NCBI GenBank assembly: GCA_022360105.1 | Contig: JAKSDL010000368.1 | Location: forward strand, 1 to 11,339 | Source of the DNA: Pseudomonadota bacterium | Lineage (GTDB): Bacteria > SAR324 > XYD2-FULL-50-16 > JAHJRI01 | Direction of reading: 5' to 3' | DNA length: 11,339 bases | Part shown: positions 1 through 7,561 of the stretch, in pieces | Position numbering within the stretch: the first letter of the stretch is position 1 | Layout of the letters: each line of letters begins with the position of its first letter | Notes under the pieces: model-generated | The model's database searches: none | The model's input: only the letters and a program-made list of their open reading frames with translations | Told to the model about the DNA's origin: nothing | Program-made: the position numbers and the translations under genes

Positions 1-213
1 CAAGAGGCATCACCGAGGAATCTATTCTAAAAGAAGCCAAAATCTTAACTGTCGCAGATGTCGTTGAAGCTATGAGTTCACATCGTCCTTACAGAGAGGC
101 ATTGGGCTACCAGTATGCTCTTGACGAAATCATCAGCAATCAAGGGATTCATTATGATTCAGATGCGGTTGAGGTCTGCAAAGAGTTGTTTCAGGAAGGC
201 TTCACATTTTAGC
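1..213 (+). CDS. HD-GYP domain protein, C-terminal end (partial)
   Basis: This is the 3' end of a gene entering from the left, read in the frame that starts at base 3, with a TAG stop at 211-213. About 70 residues are visible. They contain VADVVEAMSSHRPYREALG, the characteristic late helix motif of HD-GYP phosphodiesterase domains, followed by a typical ALDEI, YDSDAV and CKELF ending. HD-GYP proteins generally hydrolyse cyclic di-GMP, or act as degenerate sensors of it, and so influence motility and biofilm. The HD and GYP catalytic motifs lie outside the window, so activity cannot be judged, and any N-terminal sensor or receiver domain is unseen. The domain is at the extreme C-terminus, ending about ten residues after its last helix. 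Family assignment is fairly secure; the exact role is unknown. Confidence 0.85.
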
Positions 214-328
214 ATTTCGATTTAAATATTTCATTCCCTGCATCTGACCCGCTGGCTCAAGTTCCTGTTTGATTTGCCGATAGAGAAATATAGTGAGTAT
301 CTATTTCGGCACGTCAATAAGGATTGTT

Positions 329-550
329 ATGATCTCGGATCGGCACGTTTTAAAAAAGGAAAACCCATATTCAAAATCACCTGCGGCATATTCAGATTCC
401 ACTCAACCTGATGAAAACTTCGAAAACATACTGGACAAAGAGCTAAAAAAACTAATGTCGCATTCGCGTGGTCAAAAAAACAATAGATCATTGCACTGGC
501 TTCCACTTTCCAATTCGGCAATACTGGTAGAATTATCTTCCCAAACATGA
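329..550 (+). CDS. Possible small hypothetical protein (73 aa)
   Basis: The frame is open from a GTG at 293, but the ATG at 329 is the better start because AAGGA lies five bases before it. The product would be about 73 residues, hydrophilic in the first half (DENFENILDKELKKL) and less convincing in the second half. There is no signal peptide, membrane segment or family I recognise. An antisense frame is open over the same bases, so the opening may be chance. It would sit alone between the HD-GYP gene and the promoter of the gene at 849. Treat as doubtful: a ribosome-binding site and an amphipathic stretch are the only support. Confidence 0.25.
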   Translation: MISDRHVLKKENPYSKSPAAYSDSTQPDENFENILDKELKKLMSHSRGQKNNRSLHWLPLSNSAILVELSSQT

Positions 551-738
551 GCAGGTTCATCTTTAAATTAACCGCAGGCATTTTATGTGAAAATTAGACT
601 CCGGCTTAATTATCCGGTTCCATTTTTCCTTTGAATTTTTTTACTGATCACGATAAGTAAAAGACGGACATGTAGACAAGCAAGACTATACAAATCAGTG
701 CAAAAACCCTTAAAATCTAGTTATAAAATGACATAACC

Positions 739-784
739 GGTCATTGATGACCTGAATGGCAAATTCGCTATTAGAATGTATAAT
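739..784 (+). promoter_or_regulatory. Candidate sigma70 promoter with upstream palindrome for the gene at 849
   Basis: A perfect TATAAT at 779-784 is preceded at 17 bp by ATGGCA at 756-761, which matches four of six -35 positions. Immediately upstream of the -35, at 739-752, is the palindrome GGTCAT-TG-ATGACC, which could be an operator for a dimeric regulator. Predicted transcription would start near 791, giving a leader of about 58 nt before the ATG at 849. This is inferred from consensus matching only. Confidence 0.45.
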
Positions 785-848
785 ATCCAAACATTTACCA
801 TAGTGTCTTAAAAAAAGCCGCTAATACCAGATCGGAGGTTTATTAATT

Positions 849-1601
849 ATGGCTGAACAATCCCCAATTAGATCAAATCGAATGAATGACAATTTGAATA
901 AACGCCGAACCACTCGGACATTGGGTGGAAGACCACCCGTAAAACGAGTTTCTTCATCCGAAGCACCTCCGACCAGAGGACTAATTCGCAAAGAAAGTTC
1001 AAGTTCTACCAGACCTGACGGCGGATCTCCTAATAGAGGGGCAAGGACCGCACCACCCGCAAGAGGCGGTGTAAAAAGAGTTACTAGAGATGGCGCTGCG
1101 GAAGGCAAACCCAAAGTTAAGATCGTCACCAAAACGCTTCCGGACGGCCGGGTAGTTAAGAAAAAAATGGTAATGAAAAAGAAGGTTGTTAAAAAGAAAC
1201 AATTAACACCGGAAGAAGAAGAAAAGCTAAGATTGGAACAAGAGCTTTCCGAAAAAGAACTCGCCGAAAAGCGAGCCGAAGAAGAAAGAATCAGAAAAGA
1301 GAGGGAAGCTGAAGAAGAAAAACTAAGACTTGAACGTGAAGCTGAAGAAAAGAGGAAGGAAGAAGAAAGAATTCGACTTGAAAAAGAAGCTGAGCAAAAA
1401 AGGCTGGAAGAAGAAAAAGAAAGACAGGAAAAAGAAAGACAGCGTATTTATGCCAAAATAGAATATTGCAAAGGCTCTTTAGGACCTGAAGATAAGGAAA
1501 AAGCAAAAAAAATTGCTGAACTGATGGTAAAACGCAATATTAAATGGGATGGATATATTTCTCTTTCAAGTGGAATTGGAGGTGCGGTACTCGCACCATA
1601 A
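849..1601 (+). CDS. Basic, coiled-coil hypothetical protein (250 aa)
   Basis: I do not recognise a family. The start is firm: GGAGG at 834-838 lies ten bases before the ATG. Three parts are visible. Residues 9-117 are strongly basic and rich in Arg, Ser, Pro and Gly, probably disordered, with repeated RGGV/GGRPPVKRV-like pieces and a Lys cluster at 104-117. Residues 118-200 are a Glu/Lys/Arg-rich heptad pattern built from near-repeated blocks such as EREAEEEKLRLEREAEEKR, predicting a long single helix or coiled coil. Residues 201-250 form a compact, less biased tail ending DGYISLSSGIGGAVLAP that may be the conserved module. There is no signal peptide or membrane segment, so it is probably cytoplasmic; the basic N-terminus could bind nucleic acid or membrane. 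The membrane-anchored coiled-coil gene follows after 41 bp on the same strand, suggesting a shared transcript. Its low-complexity composition will give misleading database hits. Confidence 0.75.
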   Translation: MAEQSPIRSNRMNDNLNKRRTTRTLGGRPPVKRVSSSEAPPTRGLIRKESSSSTRPDGGSPNRGARTAPPARGGVKRVTRDGAAEGKPKVKIVTKTLPDGRVVKKKMVMKKKVVKKKQLTPEEEEKLRLEQELSEKELAEKRAEEERIRKEREAEEEKLRLEREAEEKRKEEERIRLEKEAEQKRLEEEKERQEKERQRIYAKIEYCKGSLGPEDKEKAKKIAELMVKRNIKWDGYISLSSGIGGAVLAP

Positions 1602-1642
1602 TAAATTTTTAGCATCGATCATTCACACAGGCAGGACGTAAT

Positions 1643-2953
1643 TGTTTAGAAAAAATGAACATCATACTTCTTTCAATCTCAATTGTCCTGCTTGTTGTTT
1701 ACATGCTCTTTCTTGCTCGTAAGAAAGATTTTGATCTATTAAAGTCTCTTCCCCAAACTCAAACACTCCCCAAATCAAAATACGAACTCGCCCTGCGTGA
1801 ATTAAACGAGTTTAAAAAGCTCCCCAAACCAAAATCAAAAAAAGCTCTTGTTGAACACAATTCTGAGCAATTTTATCTGGAAAGGCGATTATACCAAATC
1901 CAACAGGAAACTGAAGCCGAGCAAAAAAGCTACTACTTGGCATGTAAAGAGAGAGAGATAAGTTGGGAGGATTATCAAAACTATTTTAACAATCTATCAT
2001 TAATAGAAAAATTCATTGTTCCTGGAAAGATTAAAGAATTGATTGTATTAAGGAAATTGTATCTGGAATCTGAGCAAAAAGTAGAAAAGGAAATTAGTAA
2101 ATTCAGCGCCAGAATCAGGGTTCGACATCATGAAGAACATGTCAAAAGACAGAGAGAAGCTGAAATCGAACAGAACACCCTGAAAAGAAGATCTCAAGAC
2201 GATCAGGCAGATTCCAAATCTTCAGAATCAGAAAATGATCTTGAACATGACAATCCAAACACACAAGATGATCCAGCTGACGTCGAAGGCAAATTGCCCC
2301 CCTCTAATCCTAACCAAGAGAAGCAAAACAATAGTACTGCCGACCACGCGTCAACAAGCGCTATGGCTGGTGCAAACACTTCGAAAAATAACCACTTTGG
2401 GCAAAGTGATTTTGACGATAAATACCCGGATTACACCGGATTGACTTTCATTGACGAGCAATTCTCCCTGGAAGAGCTTGAGCAGTCTGTTGTTCAGGAT
2501 GCCAATTTCGATCAAAGCTATTTTGTCTCCGTCACATTTAAAAATCGGCATCAATATAAAAACTGCAGTTTCCAAGGCACCGACTTTTCACATAGCAAGT
2601 GGGATCAGCCGGAAGCTCCCCATCGAATTTTAAGCTGTAATTTTTCCGGTGCCAAATTCAACTATTCGCAGCTCCGTTATATCGCTTTTTATAATTGCAA
2701 CTTCGAATTTGCCGATCTACAGGATGCACAATTAAGCATGGTAAAGTTCGTCAATTGCCAATTTGAAAATTGCAATGTAACAAATGTAGATTTTTCAAAG
2801 ACAGTCATGTCAGCAGACATGCTAGAATCCATTGATTTTTCAACAAGTGTGTGCTCGCCAAAAAACGCAATCAACCGGCATGTAGAAGAAACAGCCGAAA
2901 ATGGAACAGGAACTGATAATCCAATGCCCCCCACGAGTGTTGAAGACAGTTGA
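1643..2953 (+). CDS. Membrane-anchored coiled-coil protein with pentapeptide-like repeats
   Basis: No named family beyond the repeat class. I prefer the TTG at 1643: AGGA at 1633-1636 is spaced six bases from it, whereas the in-frame ATG at 1655 has no good ribosome-binding site. Counting from that ATG (432 aa), residues 3-21 form one hydrophobic helix followed by ARKK, which predicts an N-terminal anchor with the rest in the cytoplasm. Residues 40-180 are highly charged and mostly helical. Residues 181-255 are a disordered Ser/Asn/Asp/Gln-rich linker. Residues 280-397 show the alternating A/C-x-F/L pattern of pentapeptide repeats (ANFDQSYF, CSFQGTDFSHS, CNFSGAKFNYSQL, CNFEFADLQDAQL), implying a right-handed beta-helix, with many Cys in the turn-facing positions. 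Such repeats usually serve as binding surfaces and are not enzymes. It lies 41 bp after the basic coiled-coil gene and probably shares its transcript. Confidence 0.75.
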   Translation, partial: CLEKMNIILLSISIVLLVVYMLFLARKKDFDLLKSLPQTQTLPKSKYELALRELNEFKKLPKPKSKKALVEHNSEQFYLERRLYQIQQETEAEQKSYYLACKEREISWEDYQNYFNNLSLIEKFIVPGKIKELIVLRKLYLESEQKVEKEISKFSARIRVRHHEEHVKRQREAEIEQNTLKRRSQDDQADSKSSESENDLEHDNPNTQDDPADVEGKLPPSNPNQEKQNNSTADHASTSAMAGANTSKNNHFGQSDFDDKYPDYTGLTFIDEQFSLEELEQSVVQDANFDQSYFVSVTFKNRHQYKNCSFQGTDFSHSKWDQPEAPHRILSCNFSGAKFNYSQLRYIAFYNCNFEFADLQDAQLSMVKFVNCQFENCNVTNVDFSKTVMSADMLESIDFSTSVCSPKNAINRHVEETAENGTGTDNPMPPTSVEDS

Positions 2954-3166
2954 CCAATCACTTTGCAAGCCATCTTTATTCCTTCACCTAAAAAGTCGAC
3001 GTTTTATAATCGGTTGTTTTTTACAAGCGTATTTTCTACAATCAGCTTGAGCAACTGATCTCCAGCCAAATCAGGCCATTTCAAGTAATTGTAACGAGAT
3101 ACGTCTGAACTAAAAAAATAATCAACCTTTTACACTCTTGTTTATAACAGTAACCATAGGGAAACT

Positions 3167-4321
3167 ATGCTTTCAATCGGGAGAGGACTGGTAATCAAAT
3201 CATTGATCTTTTTGTTACTTATCTTTGCTTTCCACACCTACATAAAAGCAGACCAAGTGCTTCTGATTGAGGATCTTGACCCGAATACCACAAATCTTGG
3301 AGTTTTTAACTCCTTCAAATACCATACAGTCATCATAGCGATTACCCAAAAAAACACCCCCCCGTTTGATTGTCATGCCAATCGCTATGTTTTTTATGAT
3401 TATAAACTAGAAGACTATTTTGAAATTGTAGGTGGGAACCTTAAAATCAACAGTGACTATACCAATATAATTACTTCGAGGCTTCACACAAAGGTTTTCA
3501 CAAAAGACGATGCCCCGCAAAATCAGCAATCCAATCTAAAACAGATTGCTACAGATTTGAACATTTCATTGCAGACTCTGGAATCCGGTAAATCTGTTAG
3601 TACGGACAAAACAGTATCTTGTTGGCAACAACTGGAACTTGTGGACAAATCCACCAGGGAAAGGAAAAGCCTCCCTTTTTTACTGGCAAATGCATGCCAG
3701 TTTGCATGGTGCAGCGAAATTTACTGGAGCGATAAGACACATGTCAATTTATGGGTACAAACCAAACCAAAGGAATTTCATTTAATCCACCTAAACACAG
3801 CATCTGGTGACTACCAGTTTAAAAGCAGCACACCAAAATTTACGACTCAACAATTCATGCAGTTAAATGCTCCAAGAGACAACCTCGTAACAAAAGCCAA
3901 TTTATCTAACGGTAGTTTTACGTTAAATTCCAAATTGGGTAATCGAATCAGCCTGATGTGGAAATCACGTCCTAATAAGTATATTCGAGTTGAACTTATT
4001 AGGGCAAAACAGAATAGAAAGGCAGCGGCAACGGTCGTAAAAAATATACAAAAAATGATACGACAAAAACAATTCAGTGATGCTTTAAGATTAGTAAATT
4101 TCGGGTTCTGGTTGAATCCGGATGATTTTGAGTTGAGATATCAAAAGCTAAGAATTTACGCTTCACTTTTTCTGACTGATAACTTTTTTATGTCGCTGAA
4201 AGACAACTTTACAGAGTCCGAAAGATTCAATGCTTGCAAACGCTTGCATGTGGATTCGTCTCTCAAAAAGCTTTGGATAGAGAAAGAATTTGAAGAGGGA
4301 TTTAAGAAGTTATGCCTATAA
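3167..4321 (+). CDS. Secreted hypothetical protein with TPR-like C-terminus (384 aa)
   Basis: I do not recognise a family. AGGGA four bases before the ATG supports the start. Residues 1-28 form a Sec-type signal peptide: basic SIGRGLVIK, then a hydrophobic core, with a plausible cleavage after IKA (28/29). The mature part has six cysteines (about 69, 152, 177, 182, 357, 383), consistent with disulfides in the periplasm or outside. The middle looks mainly beta (for example VNLWVQTKPKEFHLIHLN). Residues 285-345 are helical and TPR-like (KMIRQKQFSDALRLVNFGFWLNPDDFELRYQKLRIYASLF). Its own upstream region is 213 bp, containing TATAAT- and TACAAT-like boxes, so it may have its own promoter even though it follows the pentapeptide gene in the same direction. 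A role in the cell envelope is likely; nothing more specific can be claimed. Confidence 0.75.
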   Translation: MLSIGRGLVIKSLIFLLLIFAFHTYIKADQVLLIEDLDPNTTNLGVFNSFKYHTVIIAITQKNTPPFDCHANRYVFYDYKLEDYFEIVGGNLKINSDYTNIITSRLHTKVFTKDDAPQNQQSNLKQIATDLNISLQTLESGKSVSTDKTVSCWQQLELVDKSTRERKSLPFLLANACQFAWCSEIYWSDKTHVNLWVQTKPKEFHLIHLNTASGDYQFKSSTPKFTTQQFMQLNAPRDNLVTKANLSNGSFTLNSKLGNRISLMWKSRPNKYIRVELIRAKQNRKAAATVVKNIQKMIRQKQFSDALRLVNFGFWLNPDDFELRYQKLRIYASLFLTDNFFMSLKDNFTESERFNACKRLHVDSSLKKLWIEKEFEEGFKKLCL

Positions 4322-4345
4322 AAACAATTGGATAGATACTGTGAC

Positions 4346-4372
4346 TCGGTGAAAACTGCTTCACCGAATTTT
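4346..4372 (+). terminator. Weak intrinsic terminator after the secreted-protein gene
   Basis: The arms TCGGTGAA (4346-4353) and TTCACCGA (4360-4367) pair perfectly around a six-base loop, followed by ATTTTG. The U tract is short, and flanking GATAC and GTATC can pair outside the stem. It lies 25 bp after the stop codon at 4321, where a terminator is expected. Confidence 0.5.
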
Positions 4373-4457
4373 GTATCAAGAATGGATCTATCTTCCAACT
4401 TCGATTTCACAGGTTCATAGCCCTGCCTCACCTAGGCAACCGCTCATTTTTAGATAA

Positions 4458-4712
4458 GCTTGTAAAACCCTATATGAGCTGGCAAATTATTGCTGGAGTC
4501 TACATACAGCAAAACACATAAGGGAACAATCGAAGAGATTGTTTGTTGCGTTCCTAACTGCAGGAAGGAATTGATCAGAAGTCACTGGCGACTTTGGGCT
4601 TCCAGAACCGTTCAAAGTCAAATCAGCAAGAACAACTGAACTCATCAGGGTTCTCGCTGATCGAGGATACAATAGATGCCCTGCTAATGAAGGTAAGAAT
4701 TCAAAGGGGTTG
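4458..4712 (+). pseudogene. Possible gene remnant with one in-frame TGA
   Basis: On the plus strand, the frame through base 4458 stays open for about 85 codons except for one TGA near 4572. The translation looks more protein-like than the antisense frame: LYELANYCWSLHTAKH before the stop, and TTELIRVLADRGYNRCPAN after it. There is no start codon with a ribosome-binding site. It runs into the opposite-strand end of cheY. It could be a decayed gene tail or chance openness; I recognise no family. Confidence 0.2.
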
Positions 4713-5093
4713 CTAACTAAAAATCTTGTCGATTTTTTCAGCCATAGTCGCTGCATCAAACGGTTTTACCACATAATTGCTGACACCTGCCTTAATTGCG
4801 GCGATAATGTTTTCTTGTAACGCTTCAGCAGTTACCATCAGCACCGGAATGTCTTTTAAAGCGTCGTCACCTCTGATTTCTTTTAGCAGCTCAAGCCCGG
4901 ACATCTTTGGCATGTTCCAATCTGTGATGCAAAAATCCACCTTCTCAGTCTTCATTTTCGCCAACGCCGTTGTACCGTCATCTGCTTCGATTACGTTGTT
5001 GTAACCCAACTGCCTTAAAATGTTCTTAACAATACGTCTCATGGTAGAAAAGTCGTCAACAACTAAAATGCGCATATCTTTATTCGCTGCCAT
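4713..5093 (-). CDS. cheY: Chemotaxis response regulator CheY
   Basis: This is a stand-alone receiver domain of 126 residues, the normal CheY length. The acidic pocket is D13 and D14, the phosphorylated aspartate is D58 in TDWNMP, the switch threonine is T88 in VTAEA, the aromatic switch is Y107 and the conserved lysine is K110. These match E. coli CheY D12, D13, D57, T87, Y106 and K109 with an offset of one. The N-terminal [22 protein letters not shown] is typical of motility CheY proteins. Phosphorylated by CheA, it would be expected to bind the flagellar switch protein FliM. GGGAG six bases before the ATG supports the start. No other che or flagellar gene is in the window, so this is an isolated cheY. 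It lies 131 bp downstream of the binding-protein gene on the same strand and could be co-transcribed or have its own promoter. Confidence 0.93.
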   Translation of the reverse strand: MAANKDMRILVVDDFSTMRRIVKNILRQLGYNNVIEADDGTTALAKMKTEKVDFCITDWNMPKMSGLELLKEIRGDDALKDIPVLMVTAEALQENIIAAIKAGVSNYVVKPFDAATMAEKIDKIFS

Positions 5094-5133
5094 GAATCAC
5101 TCCCACTCGGTTTCTTACCTGAAAATTAATGTT

Positions 5134-5151
5134 ATTGACATAACAGTCAAT
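5134..5151. repeat. Short palindrome upstream of cheY
   Basis: ATTGAC (5134-5139) and GTCAAT (5146-5151) are perfect inverted arms around six bases, about 40 bp before the cheY start codon. It could be an operator or a leader hairpin. In such AT-rich DNA a six-base arm may also occur by chance. Confidence 0.25.
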
Positions 5152-5224
5152 TGTATCTTTAATTTGAAAAATAAATAAATAAATTCGTTCCGTCAAGAAA
5201 AGCCTTGTTTGACAAGCAATTGAT

Positions 5225-6151
5225 TTAAACAGCACCGGCTTCTTTTGCAAATCTTGTATCAACAAATTTATCCAAATCGATCTTTCCTTTCAAAACATTC
5301 ATCTTATCGCACATATAATCCTGAATTATAGAAAGATCGTCCACCACTGGCATCAGTTCACTAGTCATCACTCGATCAGCAGGTTCAGTTAATACTTTCT
5401 TCACTACCGACTCATTTTGTCCCAAGAAAGCTGAACCAATCGTTGTGGCTTCATCGATATTTTGCTGAACAAAATTACCTGATCTAACAAGACTGTTGGT
5501 GAGTTCTTGTACCGCGTCCGGATGCTTTTCAATAATCTCATTTTTAGCAACCACTACACAGCACGGATGTTTCGGCCACAAATCTTTAGAAAGATAGAAC
5601 TGTTCACCATATCCTTCAGTAATAGCTTTCGCTCCAAATGGTTCTGCCACGATAAATCCGCCAATTTCACCTTCATCGTCATATTGGACGGCATCCGGCA
5701 TTTGTGAAGGAGCCATAACCTCTAAGCCAACATCTTTACCGGCTCCAGGTTCAATTCCTTTTTCCGTTAACAATTGATGAAGCAGCATATGATGCACCGA
5801 TAGTTGGTAAGGAATTGCTATCATTTTACCTTTAAAATCTTCAAGACTGTTTATATTCGCTGCTTTATTCTTGATAAGCACACTACCGGTTTTGTGAGCG
5901 AAAAGAACCAGTTTTATATTGACACCAGCCTTATAAAGATCCATTGCTGTTGGCGCTAAAACAAAGGAAACATCAATGTCACCAGCCATCATAGCTGCAG
6001 ATACCTGATTCCACCCCAAATAGGGAACTGTTTCAAGATTGAACGTCTCAAATGGCGTGGTATTGTTTAAAGCATGTTCTTTGGTGATTCCCAAAATCAG
6101 ATGATCAGTGATTTTGAGGTGCCCTACTTTCAATGTGGGTTTATCTGCCAT
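5225..6151 (-). CDS. NrtA/SsuA-like ABC solute-binding protein without signal peptide
   Basis: This is a 308-residue protein of the periplasmic-binding-protein-like II fold, closest in motifs to the nitrate/bicarbonate/taurine (NrtA, CmpA, SsuA, TauA) group. Key pieces are WNQVSAAMMAGDIDVSFVLAPTA (about 47-69, in two halves of the ligand cleft), SLEDFKGKMIAIP (102-114), GGFIVAEPFGAKAI (164-177) and KHPCCVVVAKNEIIEKHPDAV (204-224). I chose the ATG at 6151, preceded by GAGAG and AAAGAG, over an in-frame ATG 15 codons upstream with no such site. With either start the N-terminus (MADKPTLKVGHLKITDH) begins directly in the first beta strand, with no signal peptide or lipobox. Family members that feed a transporter are exported, so this one is probably cytoplasmic, perhaps a ligand sensor or enzyme-like relative. 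No permease or ATPase gene is nearby. The ligand is unknown. Confidence 0.8.
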   Translation of the reverse strand: MADKPTLKVGHLKITDHLILGITKEHALNNTTPFETFNLETVPYLGWNQVSAAMMAGDIDVSFVLAPTAMDLYKAGVNIKLVLFAHKTGSVLIKNKAANINSLEDFKGKMIAIPYQLSVHHMLLHQLLTEKGIEPGAGKDVGLEVMAPSQMPDAVQYDDEGEIGGFIVAEPFGAKAITEGYGEQFYLSKDLWPKHPCCVVVAKNEIIEKHPDAVQELTNSLVRSGNFVQQNIDEATTIGSAFLGQNESVVKKVLTEPADRVMTSELMPVVDDLSIIQDYMCDKMNVLKGKIDLDKFVDTRFAKEAGAV

Positions 6152-6209
6152 CTCTTTTCTCTCTATTGATGCATTTTTATGTACATTATGAAACAACTAG
6201 CTAGATATT

Positions 6210-6238
6210 ATTTTACGAAATGATGGAGGAAATATCAA
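6210..6238 (-). promoter_or_regulatory. Sigma70-type promoter for the binding-protein gene
   Basis: On the minus strand, TTGATA (6238-6233) and TAAAAT (6215-6210) are separated by exactly 17 bp, each matching five of six consensus bases. Transcription would start near 6203, about 52 nt before the chosen ATG at 6151. This is a consensus match only. Confidence 0.6.
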
Positions 6239-6433
6239 TAAAAAACAAAAAAACAGAAATTTTTCCAATCTGTCTTATGACTTTAAAAGCACACAGGCGT
6301 TACTGTTTTAGAAGGTAAAACATGACAACATTTTTCCCCAAAAAAGATCTTGCAAAAATCAGTTTTAATAAATAATGTGTACATATGTTCTTTTTCTGTT
6401 CCCCTTCCGGTTAACCTATGCAGGCAGTGAGAT

Positions 6434-7555
6434 ATGGAACGATTGACTAAACCATTATTTATTTTTCTTTTACTATCAATTAGCATATCTGCTTCTGTTT
6501 TTATGATCATCGAGTCAGGTTCATTTTTCCAGGACCTGTATAAAGCAGAATCATCACTTTCCTTTATGGGATACTGGGCAGCTTTTTTGAATGAGGTATT
6601 CATGGGAATCATGGCTGCAGTTTGGATTCCCGGCAAGAAGAACAAACTTGGAGAAAGCCTGCATCCCATAAATGTGTTGTTCAAACTTCTTTTGATATTT
6701 TTGTTTGTTACCACTGTGTGCGGATCAAGTCTCAAAACTGCATACCCATTATATGCTACAGTACAGAAACAGAATAATCAAAAAGAAGTGATCAAGGTTC
6801 TGCATAGTCAAATTAACGACAACAATAAGTCCTTAAATGCTTTCGTTCTGCAAAATCAAAGAACTAATGCCGCACTCAGTGTGCGCAATCAAATCAAAAT
6901 TAAGGAAGAATTGAAGCAGATGTTAGCTAATCAGGAATCCACATTCGGATTGTGGCTTGAAATATCAATTATTATTCTGATCAGATTCGGTGTGCAATTG
7001 GCAAATTTAAGTTGTATCTGGCTGGCAGGGTGGGTTTACCGGCAACCCTCAAAAACAAGAAATAACAACACCGAACTAAAACGAGACCAACAGTTTCGTG
7101 CAAAGACTAAACATCAAAAGGCATTGAATGTTGCTTTGGAACCAGATTCCGGCAGCGCATCAAAAACCAATGGTTCAACATTTAACTCCAGACCGAAACA
7201 AGCCAACAAATATACAACATCTTACAAACAAAATTCTGTGGCTGAAAAGCACAAACAAATCCCGAGTAAAAATACCGATGTTCAAACTAAACCGGCAGAA
7301 GAGCAAATCCTCAAACAAGATAAGGATCAAGGCAAAATATATGATCTACGAGTGAAAATTGCCAGGTTATTACGATCAAGAAATGAAGGGATCAGCTTGT
7401 CAGACATAGGGAAGGCAATTGGTGAGAGAGAAGCAAGCCTTCGAGAAATTGTCAATCCCAAGTTAAGTCTTGGAAGCGAAACTATGCCTGCCTTGGAGGA
7501 CATCCTGTCAAAAATAGAAAACCTCTACAATGAGGAACAAATTAGAATGTCTTAA
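6434..7555 (+). CDS. Four-helix membrane protein with C-terminal HTH-like domain (373 aa)
   Basis: I do not recognise a family. An in-frame TGA at 6428 rules out a longer product, so the ATG at 6434 is the first possible one; the ribosome-binding site (AGG, GTGAG) is weak. Hydrophobic segments lie at about 7-26, 46-65, 80-98 and 171-198. Between the third and fourth is a 70-residue polar loop with coiled-coil character (residues 107-168). Residues 203-300 are a Lys/Asn/Gln/Ser-rich, probably disordered linker. Residues 302-370 form a compact helical domain in which GISLSDIGKAIGEREASLREIV resembles a helix-turn-helix. With four membrane passes, N- and C-termini are on the same side, which must be the cytoplasm if the tail binds DNA. 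It is transcribed divergently from the binding-protein gene and converges on the DUF3047-like gene with six bases between stop codons. Alternative reading: the tail is a protein-protein helical bundle. Confidence 0.72.
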   Translation: MERLTKPLFIFLLLSISISASVFMIIESGSFFQDLYKAESSLSFMGYWAAFLNEVFMGIMAAVWIPGKKNKLGESLHPINVLFKLLLIFLFVTTVCGSSLKTAYPLYATVQKQNNQKEVIKVLHSQINDNNKSLNAFVLQNQRTNAALSVRNQIKIKEELKQMLANQESTFGLWLEISIIILIRFGVQLANLSCIWLAGWVYRQPSKTRNNNTELKRDQQFRAKTKHQKALNVALEPDSGSASKTNGSTFNSRPKQANKYTTSYKQNSVAEKHKQIPSKNTDVQTKPAEEQILKQDKDQGKIYDLRVKIARLLRSRNEGISLSDIGKAIGEREASLREIVNPKLSLGSETMPALEDILSKIENLYNEEQIRMS

Positions 7556-7561
7556 ATTTTA

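Larger units (their letters stand above)
214..848. other. 635-bp intergenic stretch, mostly without recognisable genes
   Basis: Between the HD-GYP stop and the next confident gene I see no RNA gene and no clear intrinsic terminator. It holds one doubtful small ORF (329-550, listed separately), a short palindrome at 739-752 (GGTCAT, two bases, ATGACC) and a promoter-like pair just downstream of it. The stretch 551-730 is AT-rich and shows nothing I can name. Confidence 0.6.
4322..4712. other. 391-bp gap between convergent genes
   Basis: This gap separates the secreted-protein gene from the 3' end of cheY. Apart from the weak terminator at its left end and the possible degraded reading frame at 4458-4712 (separate entry), I see no RNA gene or repeat family. 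A local inverted repeat, ACAATC-GAAGA-GATTGT, is present at about 4526-4542. Confidence 0.5.

Noticed and set aside
1200..1445. Purine-rich repeated DNA in the coiled-coil gene as a microsatellite or mobile repeat
   Set aside because: The repetition follows from Glu/Lys/Arg codons in heptads; copies differ at synonymous sites and have no fixed DNA period.
4487..4759. A 90-codon minus-strand frame overlapping the end of cheY
   Set aside because: Leu/Ser-rich composition typical of a chance frame, overlaps cheY in another frame, and has no ribosome-binding site.
5130..5175. A sigma28 (flagellar) promoter before cheY: TAAAGATA followed by GTCAATAA on the minus strand
   Set aside because: The boxes are 14 bases apart where 11 is expected, and neither is a full match.
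6322..6375. A 17-codon reading frame (MTTFFPKKDLAKISFNK) with AAGG six bases before its ATG, upstream of the membrane/HTH gene
   Set aside because: Too short to tell from chance, no repeated regulatory codons, and no attenuator-like stems after it.
6283..6735. A 150-codon minus-strand frame overlapping the start of the membrane/HTH gene
   Set aside because: It runs antisense through the hydrophobic segments of a more convincing gene and shows no family motif.
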